A program made the position numbers and the translations under genes. Positions 34,101 through 44,992 of a DNA stretch of 64,000 nucleotides are shown in pieces. The stretch lies in the NCBI RefSeq assembly GCF_000002235.5, contig NW_022145609.1:10457274-10521273 (forward strand). Direction: 5' to 3'. Source of the DNA: Strongylocentrotus purpuratus. Its lineage: Eukaryota; Echinodermata; Echinoidea; Camarodonta; Strongylocentrotidae. The first letter of the stretch is position 1; the number at the start of each line of letters is the position of its first letter. The notes beneath the pieces were generated by a model. It had not been told where the DNA came from. It searched no databases and saw nothing but the letters and a program-made list of their open reading frames with translations.

Positions 34101-37100
34101 ATTAGTATACAAATAATCCACAGCAGTGAGGGCATTAGTAAGAATTACCCACACAAGGTACCTTTGGAATAGTCTAACATGCCAAAGGCGGCAGCCGAGG
34201 GTGTTTGGACTGTTTTGAAGGTACCGAGTGTGGGTAATCTTACTAATGCCCAAACAAAATTATGTGTATTATTTGTTTTATACGATTATGTTTTATTTGT
34301 TTTATAAAATGATGTTTTATAACATGATTTTACTTATAACCGGTCATTAGAATTGGATAATGACCAGTCATTATCCAAATTACACCTTAGGCAAAATAAA
34401 TGCCTGGTCACGTGTACGCTTTCAACCAATCATTTGATTAGGATCCACGTCATCATCTTATAATATGAATTAATATATGATGCACTTTTTTCATGGTGCA
34501 CATCTTTCATGGTTATCCATATGGTATCTACAAATATATAATATTCTTCACAATGAATTACTTCCCTGTTCCTAATATAGACATCTTGCTGTGTAAATTT
34601 TCAAATTTGATTTAACGTGGGAGCATTTCTAGTTTTCCACCCACATATGGTATTTGTATTATACATGTCTGATCATGTGCTAAATATATCACATATATTT
34701 GCACCATGTATTAGTGTATGCCGAAGTGTAGTGTGATTAATCAGTAGAATTTTAGTAGACTAATTATTTCTGTGGGAAAGAGATTTGAATAATAAGCCAC
34801 TTCACGGTTACAAATTTTGAAATACAAGTACCGTAGACAAAATGAAAGTTATGTTATGTAATCATTATTCATTCGTGCACAAGCAGTGCACTCCATGATA
34901 CACAGGTGAAAGTATTCTTTTAAAAGGGGTAACAAAGGCTATTTATATAGCACCTCCATCGCTGTAGGAGTGATTATTTCAAAATGTACAAAGTGGGACC
35001 TCTTCATGTTTTGAAGATCTATGGATATTCGGGGTCATTGCAGTAATGTGCTTACCGTGAACTGGTCTATTGCAGTGGAAGTGCTTTGATTAAATTGTTT
35101 TTAAAATGTACAACTAATCAATGCAGATTTTTTTCATTTTTTCACTCCTGGTAAATGTCCTCATCCTTTTTTTTTATCTTTTAGGAATCTCTGTATCCGT
35201 CATCGCCATATCAACAGCATCAGATGCCTACAAGCCCCCAGATGCACTCCGGTGGCCTTGGCCAAACTCCAAATGGACTGTCTTATCCAACCCATTCCAC
35301 AGACGAATGGCATCCTTCTGGACCCCCAGCAGCCCCACCTCAACACCTGAAGGAGCCTTACTCTATTGGACCCTTTGATAGTATCTGGTCGATGAAGTCC
35401 AGCGAGATGGCGGGTGCAAGTGCAGGAGTCCAGAACCACCAGAAGAAAGCAGGTGACTGGTCTTCAGAGACCACAGCAACAGCTTCAGGGTATCATGATA
35501 CGCCGCACACTCCTAAATCAACCACCAATGGTTTACCCTTTGGAACGTATGACCAGCAGGTGTATGGACATGATGATGTTGGTTTCCATGGTGATGTAAG
35601 CAGCGTTACAACACCTGGTGGCGCCTGGTCACCCTGTGACGGTGTGAACGACGCCAACGTCTCAGGATTACCAGACTGGAATTGGAATCAGGGGGAGTAT
35701 TCCTCAGTGCAAGCTGAAAACTGGCAGCCCACCAGCGGACCGGAGATGGTTGGGAATATGGCCAATCCTGCAGTTAATGAGTGGGAACTTCAGGAAGACG
35801 AATTAGCTAGGAAAAATGAAGAAGAGGACATGAAAGGCAGGCAAGAGCGAAGAGAGTGGGCGAAGAAAGGGCTCAACTACACTGAGTTTGTTCCAGCTGG
35901 AAGTGCTCATAAACAGAAGTCACATGCCAATTCTCAAAAAGCAGCCTCACTGAATGGGAAAGTAGTTGCAACGTTCCTTCAGAAGTATCGCGACAAAGAT
36001 CCTGAACCTCTGACCCCTGAGAGCAGCATAGATTCAAATCTACACATACAGGTAGGGACAGGTAGAGAGTTTCCATCACAGATGATTGAAGAACTCGGTC
36101 CAGTATGTGGAGAGAGTGTGTCCAGTCACCATATAGGGAATATTGCAGTCAATGTCCCGGCAACGGATAGAGAGTGCCATGTACCAGCAAAGACTGTCTT
36201 ACAAGAACCTGGAAGATGTGACTCCACAGGAGATTACCAAGAAACAGCATCTAACGTAGACTCATCAGATCTGAGGGATCGGATGGGAGGTAGAGAAGTA
36301 AGATCTCTCTCGGATCCAGTGACTGTACAGGAGGCACAGCAGAGCAACGGTGTTAAAATTGGAACAACAACACGGAAGACACTGAGCAATGGCAAGATCC
36401 GACCGGGTAAGAGGAAACCCAAGTTGCCTCGGGACAAACGCAGGAGCATGGCTCCAGCTGATAAATCTGAAACTGAATCTTGTGGAAAACAGACAGTCCA
36501 GGTTAAAACCAAAGAGCAACCGGAGGGTATAGACAAAAATGTTCACCTGGTCACCAACAGAACAGGTTTAATGCCTAAACTATCTTCCAAATCTCTGAAC
36601 AGCACTTCGTCTGAACATATTGTGCAATCATCCAAACCTACAAAGTCATCACAGAGTAAATCATGTATACCAGACAATGCAGGTGCAAACTCTCTCCTTG
36701 CTTCCAAAGCACATGCAGTGAATTCCAAAACCTCATGTCAACAAGTGCCACCAATGGACCAGGTATCAGTAAATCATGCTTCTTGCCTTGAAAGCAGTAT
36801 ATGTGACGAGTGTGATAGTAAATCTACTCTCTCTGAAAAAGTTTTCCAATCTGCACCAGTCAAAGAAAACCTTGGAATAAAGGATGATATGTCATTGGGT
36901 GTTTCATACTGTGGTAAACCTAAAGAAGTCTCAGAAAAACCCTGTGTGTCATCTAAGAATGTCCAGGAGCAGAGTGCCCAAGCGGCTCCTCTTGATAAGC
37001 GTATAGCATCACAGAATGACAGCTCAGACTGTTCCAGACATGTGACAGATCATGTCATTGATACATCACAAAATAACAGAAAGGAGGATTTTATTAAGGG

Positions 37101-40100
37101 TATGAGGTCAACCCCTGTGCAGAATCAAACACCAAGTTGTGAATCAGATGGTAATAGCTCTATAGAGAAATTGAAACTAACTGATGAATTGAAATTAGGC
37201 AATAGCAACAAAGTTCCAACAACCACAGGAAGCTCAAAACACACCAGTCCTAAATCTACATCAACGCTGATACAGGGTCAAGAGAAGACAAGTACCAGAG
37301 ATAACAATCTGTTCTTTGACCCCAAAAGGATATTTGGAGGTCAAAAACCTGTCAAAACAGCCGAGCAGAAACAGAAGAAGGAAGCAGAAAAGTCAACAAA
37401 CTCATTATCAGCAGCGAGAATCCTTAAAAACAGCCGTTCAAATGTTTCTTTGGATTACCATGTCAAGGGAAAGGATCCTGCCCAGGCAGCAGAGTCAGAA
37501 CAGTGTAGTGAGCTGCCTGATTGTCCAACTGTACAGCAACCAGCCAACCTGACCAAATCTGTGAGAAGCAGTAAGAATGAAGGAATGGCAAATGGAACAG
37601 TCCCAAGCAAAGATCTACCTCTGCACCCTGCCCAAACTGTGCCTTCATCCAGTGCAAAGGATGCATTAGCTAGCAAAACCTCTGCCATGAAAGCAGAGCC
37701 TACGTCTTCTCAGCATCACAGAGAACCAATCAAGCAGCCTGCTTCACCAACGGATCCCCGACCTTCCAGGATGTACAGCTATAAGAAGGATGATGACACC
37801 GGTGTCTTGAGAAGGTCATCGGATCCAAAAGTGGAGGAAGCAACAACACACCAATCCCAGAGGCGGGACTCCAGTGGGACTCCCCAGAGGCAAGACTCCA
37901 GTGGGACTCCCCAGAGGCGGGACTCCAGTGGGACTACCCAGAGGCGAGACTCCAGTGGGACAACCCAGAGGCGGGACTCCAGTGGGACTACCCAGAGGCG
38001 GGACTCCAGTGGGACTACCCAGAGGCGGGACTCGAGTGGGACTCAGAGTTCTTCTGATGAAGGAAGAGGAGAGAGGAGATGCAGTGGTGAATCTCATATG
38101 GATGGTTTCCACCATCCTTTTGGTTGTTCAGCACATTGTTACAGAAAGTCGTCTACTCCTAGTAGTTCTCGATCAAGCTCAAACAGCAGATCAGCTCCTT
38201 CTGGTGTCAACCAGAGCACAGGATCTGCATCATCAGAGGAGAAAACATTTTCTCAAACTAAACAACCAAATGTTTCTGATCAGTGTGGAAATAACCCTTC
38301 GGAAAAGGTCTTTGATGCAAGTGCCTTTGCAGAATTGAGAGAGGGTCTCAAGAACTCCTGGTTGTCGAAAGAGAAAGAAAAGCAAAGGGAGGAGCAGAAG
38401 AAACAGCAGGAGAGAGCCCAGGCAGAACACCTAGAGAAAGAGCAGCAGCGGAAAATGCATGAACAAAGAAGACAACAGGAGCTGCAGGAACAGAGGAGGC
38501 AGCAGGAGAAGCTAGCGCAAAGGGTACAGCAAGAAAAGCAGGAGCAGAAAAAACAGCAGGGGAAACCCCAATCAAGTGCCTCACATGCCAAGCGTCCAAC
38601 CAGAGCAACCTACAGTAAGCCCAAGTCTGCAGAGCAGGAGTCCAAGGCCAAGAGACCAGGACCAGCTAAAGACAGACCAATGCCAGGGACCAGCGCCCAA
38701 CAACCAAGAAGGCCAGGGACCCAACAACCCAGAAGGCCATGGCCTAGCCAACCTGAAGATAGACCTCGGACACCTTCCCAGGAGGACAGCGCTGAAGATA
38801 GCGACTTGGAGGAAGACCTAGCGAGGGGAATCACTGATGGTGAGTGCGCTACAATGCAGTGTATGGAAGTTAAGTAGATAATTCTCGATGAAACAATGAT
38901 CTACTCTTGAAGAACTAATACATATTCTTCACTCTTACTGTTATTTATATAGGAGAGAGCAATTGAGAGGGGACAACAAAAAAATAACCTCAGCACTTTG
39001 TAATTTACCTCCCAAATGTAATGAAGTTGTGAATGGGAAACAGCATCAGATCATATTAGTTTAATGAAAACTATCTGATAATTTACCTAGAGCAAAACAA
39101 TGTGCAATGAAGATTATTTGACTGCATTTTTTTGTATAGCCCTTGTTGCTTCTTGAGTGAATAGATCATTTCACATTTTTAAATGATGCATGAATTCTCT
39201 ATTATGATTGATTTTAAAGATTGTAGATGAAAATGCAGCTACAAAGGTTTTTTTTTTATTCCTCACAGAATGGTGGTTTCATCTTGGCAAGAAGCTGTGC
39301 AATGGAGTTGCATGGTTAATCCTCTTCACTATTCTCCTCTGTCTTGTCATACTCTCATTCGTGTTGGCCTTGTAAGTATACTTTCCCCTGCTTTTACTTC
39401 CTCATTAATCTACTATGGTTCTCAGAAATATGATCCATTCAGAAAATTTGAAGTGAAAAAAGATCGTGAAATGAAATCATATCTAGATCAATGTATACAT
39501 GTAAGCATGTCTTTTCTTAGATTCAAGAAAACATGAACATGTTATTAAAGGGAGCTTGTATTCTTCATTCAGTAGTCTTCTATTAACAATCTAATGAGAT
39601 ATTACGAGACGTTTTCAATTTTTTTAAAGTAATTGATTACAAAACATATTTTTCCTTCCAATGCTCTCTTTTTTTCTAGCGCAAGGGACACCTGCAAGTT
39701 TGCCTACCGCCGTGGATGGGAATTGTGGGCGTGGTACAGGGAGAAATCCCCTAGAGACGATGACGACGGGTTCTTCAGCTCTCATCGAAGCCACCAGAGA
39801 GAGTCTGGTGATGGGGGCTGGGGTAGCAGTGGGCAGCAGGGGCAAGGAGCCAGGACAAAGAAACCCAGGAAGAAACAGACCCAGAATATTGACCTTCCGA
39901 GCACTGGTAAATCATTCATTATCATCATCATCATCCTTTTTTTTGGGGGGGGGGGGGGGGAGTAGGATGTTTCATTTTCTTGATGGTGAAAGAATTTTTC
40001 AGTATTTGTTTCCTCTAGACTTTCCACTAGCTTGTACCCAAACCCTCTAGTGAAAGTTCCATGGAAATGCCTATTAGACCTTCTAGTCGATGATTGTTCA

Positions 40101-43100
40101 CAAGATACTTGTACATGGCACCTTTTCATGTATTAGTCGGGTATTACTTCATGTTTGTGAAAAAGGGTCATTCAAGTTTATTATGTCCAATCGTATCTTG
40201 TTCATGTTCTGAGTATAAAGCTAAACTCCTCTTGACAATGCTAAACAAATGAACATGAATAAAAAGAGACCTTGCCTAGCATAGAGGAAATTTGCTAGCT
40301 TATCATTAACGATGATTGTGATTCCGTTCAATTCAATTCACATTTATTCGGCAAAAGATAAAAATCAAAATGAAATCATTACAGATACCGGGATTGCTAA
40401 AACAAATTAAAAACTTGTAAACAAACAACCCCAAACATAAAAACATACAGATACAATACAATACAATACTATACTAATAATGCTACATACATTATTAACA
40501 AAATATATGAATCCGTGGTGTTGTTCTCAACTTTGTGAACCCTCAGAGCATGCAGCCATTCATCGCATCCTTGCCTGTGATCCTGGTAGTTATTACGAGG
40601 TGGTAGGAGTGGCCGAGGATGCCCCGGAGGATGACATCAAGAAGTTCTACCGCAAGCAATGCATGCTCGTCCATCCTGATAAGGTGAGTCGAAAATATCC
40701 CCCTGAAACTACCGGATTACAGAGAACAACCCCCATCCCCTTGGAAATATATTCATAATAGATAGTGTCAGTATGACAAGTTTAGTGACCCAAACAGAAT
40801 TCTACTTCTACATCAAGTCTCTCTCCAAGTACCTCAGTCTTGAGCCATCCGTTTCAGCATTTCATATCCTGTTGCTCCACATTCTGTGATTAAGTCATCT
40901 AGAAAGCCTTTACAAGGTCTCCCCCTCTTCTTCTTTGGAAATGTATTAGTAGTAATAATAATAGTAATTAACGTCTTTGTATTGCGCATAACACATAGGC
41001 ATAATTACATGTCTCTATGCGCTTCACAGAACAGAAAGTGTAGGGAGTGGAAATTGAATATTTGGTTCGTAATTGTGAGATTTTACAAAGTGCTAAATAA
41101 ATAAATATGTTTTCAAATTAAATTGAACTTTTTGTATGTTTCTATATTTCTAAGGTATCATTTAGTCGAGTTGAATTGCTTTCCGCTGAAGCAGGAGAAT
41201 TAAAAATGTTGTCGGTCATACAGACACACACATTCAAATTTGCCAAGAGGGAATCTTATCTGGCACTTTGTGAGTAATAAAAAAATACTTATGTCCACAA
41301 TCAATTGTAAAAATGTAGCCCTTTCAGTCAACAATCTCCAGAAAAACATGGAACATGCCATATTGAATCATCTATATTTAATGGTATTTGTAAAATTGTG
41401 TCTGCTTTTACAGGTTTATATTTTGTATAAATAATCCTTGAGTTTCTTTTCATTTTATTTGTCACAAACAGACTGATCAACCTCAAGCCAATGAGGCCTT
41501 CCAGATTCTACAGAAAGCCTATGCAATACTAAGTGACACGGTAAGGCATGTTTTGTATTTTTATAGCAAGTAACAACATGTCGAAGTATTACTTCTTGGT
41601 CTGACACATGATTAGCTACAGAATGCTACATGGTTTATTGTTGAGTATAATTTAAATGTGGTTGTCACGAGTTTTAGAGATTCAACTTTATCCAGGAATT
41701 TTACTTTTCCTTTGGTGATTTTTCATCACACGGGAAGGCACGTTTTGATCAAGTTTGGTGAATAAATACTGCCATTTTATACTGCACCCACATCCACATG
41801 TGCAAGGCAAGGTCACCACGATATCTTAATTTTGTATATTTCAACCTATGCTTTACTTTTCAAATGCACTTTTTATGATGGAATTTCTTTCTTTTTTTCA
41901 GACTAAAAGAACTGAATATGACTTTGAGCTTGACTACAAGGAAGATCTACAAGACAAGGTTAGTGACAAGGTCAAAACTCAAGGTCACTTGCCCCCCCCC
42001 CCCAAAAAAAAAAAAATAGACACTATCTTTAGTTAAGATTTTCAAATAGAGGTTCAATATAAACTAATCTTTCTTATGTCAAAAAAGCAAACATAAGTCA
42101 ATCCTCTTCAAGATGATATGCAAATGGAATCATACCATTCGTGCATGAGTGAGGATAGCCATTTATTTGACATCAACAAGTCTTTGAAAGAAAATTGCAA
42201 AAATGAGGCATCTTGCCGCTCAAATGTTGATGAGTATTGAAGGTATCCTGTTGCTCGTCCAATATCTTGGTGGAAAGGAGAGGCATCCTGATCATGCTTG
42301 TCAAAAGTATGCACTCCTGAGACTACAGTTGACAGCCAGAGCTCAAAATCCTCATTCTTTCTCATTCTTTGTTTTCATTATTGAACAATAATGTCTTACA
42401 GATCTACGCACATGTTCATTAACATTTGAGTAGCTACTGGCTCTTATTTATGCAATTTTTGCAATTTTCTTAATCGGACCTTCTAATGGTTAAATGATAT
42501 GCCCCTCCAAGCTTGAAAGTTCATAACTTGATCTGAATTGATGTTAATGGAGTATTGATTATTATTACTTTTTTATGTATTTTTTTTTTTTTTTTGGGGG
42601 GGGGAGGGTTACTGCTTTATATACAAACCAATGCGAGAGTCTTGTGATTTCTGTGTGACTACAGGTGTAGATGAATTCACAGGAATCAACAGTTCTGATT
42701 GAAATGTATATTACAGATTAGGTGTTCTTTTAAAGGCCGGCTGTACTAGTTTGGCCAGGAGGGATTAGACCACACAGCGTGGTCAAAGACAGGTGGCTAT
42801 CTCATCAACTCAGCTCTCAATTAACTTAAGAAAAAGAGGATCATGGGGGACCAATGGTCACTGATTAGGCATTGTTTTCCAAATAGAGGGAGCAAGTAGC
42901 TACAAGTAGGACAGTGGGGCTTTAAGCTGACATTTAGAACAGGCATGACCATTTTGTAATATTGGGAAGCAGTTCATAGTCTTCATTTTGATCTTTTCTC
43001 TACTTCTGAAAAACAGGTCAACGATTTATTCAAGAAAATGGCAGAGGTAAGAATGTGTTTTAGAGTAGGATGGGTTGTAGGGAACATGAGACAATACATC

Positions 43101-44960
43101 CAGAAGTTTCTATTCTTTATGTGAATTCATTTTTTTTCCTTCTAGCTCTCTCCTTTTAGTATTAGATATGCGTTTATTCTTAGTTCATTTGCTTTTTCAG
43201 AATATCTCTACACACCAGCTATTTGTGTAGTTGATTTTCATGATGCATTTTGCAAGAGTTAAGACTTCAAATCTTCCACACATCAGTATTGAAGATACAG
43301 ATCAGAAATTGGTAGTAATGATATAAATGTGCATTAATATAGTGCAAACACTGTACAAATATACTCTTCTATGCTTTACAAAGTGTCATGATAGCATTTT
43401 GTTATAGATCCAAATCCATGATGTACTGATGAAAAATAGAACATGAAGTCCTGTTTTAATGTATCAAAGTCGGTTAATAATGACTATTTGTAAAGCGCCA
43501 TATCCATTTTGCAGAAATGTTTAAGACACCAAGTCGTCAATCTCGTCATCAAGTAAGAAATATAAGGATGTCATCTGTTCACAGTGTAGCAGGGTTTATT
43601 TTAACCGACCCCCTGCTTCTCCTTTCAGGCGGCCGATGCAATGCCCTGTGGAGTATGTAGGAGATCCCACAAGCGCTATGAGACTGATCTACCCATCTCT
43701 GCTGCTAGATTCTGTGCAACTCATAACACCAGGCACCCAGTCAGTAATGTAAGTTCATGAGACCCTTCAGATTTTTTAAACACTTCAACTGATCTGCTTA
43801 TTACGAATCTCTCGATGGAAAGCATTCCACAGCAAAGGCCCTGCACAAGCAGAAGTTCTTCCCATCCCCCTAACTTAGTATTGAAGTTAGGAAGAACAAG
43901 AAAATGAAAAAAATGTTTGATATCATAAGTACTAAAATAGAATTGAAGTATTCAAGCATCTACATGTATGCCATGTCTATTGATTTCTTGTAATAGGCCC
44001 CAGCATGTACATGTTACACACACCGAGTACAGATTTCTGCATTATTCAACTCTGTTGGGAGGGCAAAAAATTGTTAGACTTGGGCAAAATTCAACTTAGG
44101 AAATGTTAATAACACATGTTTTGCATAGTATGGTTCCAAAAATTGATTGGACTTAGGGAATTGTTGACTTTTACGGCTTCGAGTTTTAACTTTATGTTTT
44201 ATTAAGCGCATTCATGTGTAAGATTATGACTGCTATCAGTTCTACCACTGTAGATTGCAACATGCATTTCCATCACTTTTCCTTCAAATGTTGTATTCTT
44301 CACGATATGAAGTTCAGGGAAACTACATTAGCTATCACAAGAACACCTTTATTTTTATTTTTTCAAGTACATGCATATTGGTGCAATATAGAATAAAATT
44401 CTTCTATTTTCTTTTTGTCCACTTAACTGGTTTCCTACAAAATATGATAGGCAAAGAGCACTGATCAGTTTATGTCCCTGAGTGAATATTAATCCTCTTT
44501 CATAGTTTCCTCATTCCAGTGGTTAAGAATCTTTTATTTTTATTTGGTAATTTAGTAAGCACATCGGGATTATGCATGTGGGCAAAGCTTATACCCCCTC
44601 CCCCCTTTCCCACCCCCCGAGCACCCACGTTATCCACCAATATGTTCTATACTGCTTTCATTGCATCTCATCAGGGGGCTCTATGGAAGGAGACGCGGCA
44701 CCTTGGTTTCAAGATCTTTGTGTACCTCTGTGATGAACGAACGGTGTACGACGTGACAGAATGGGCTGCCTGTCAGAACCTTGATTGGTTAGAGGCTAAC
44801 TCGTGTCGTCTGCTGTGTAAGGTCAAGAGAGGTGGTCGAGGCAGTCAACAACAGAGGCAGCAACACTCAGCAGGGTAATAAAGATGATAGTGGTGGTGGT
44901 GGTGGTGGTGGTGGTGGTGGTGGTGGTGGTGTTGGTGTTGGTGCTGGTGGCGGTGGTGGT

Positions 44961-44992
<32 letters not shown>

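Noticed and set aside
37816..38115. 99-codon minus-strand frame opposite DNAJC14
   Set aside because: Antisense shadow of the 27-base coding repeat.
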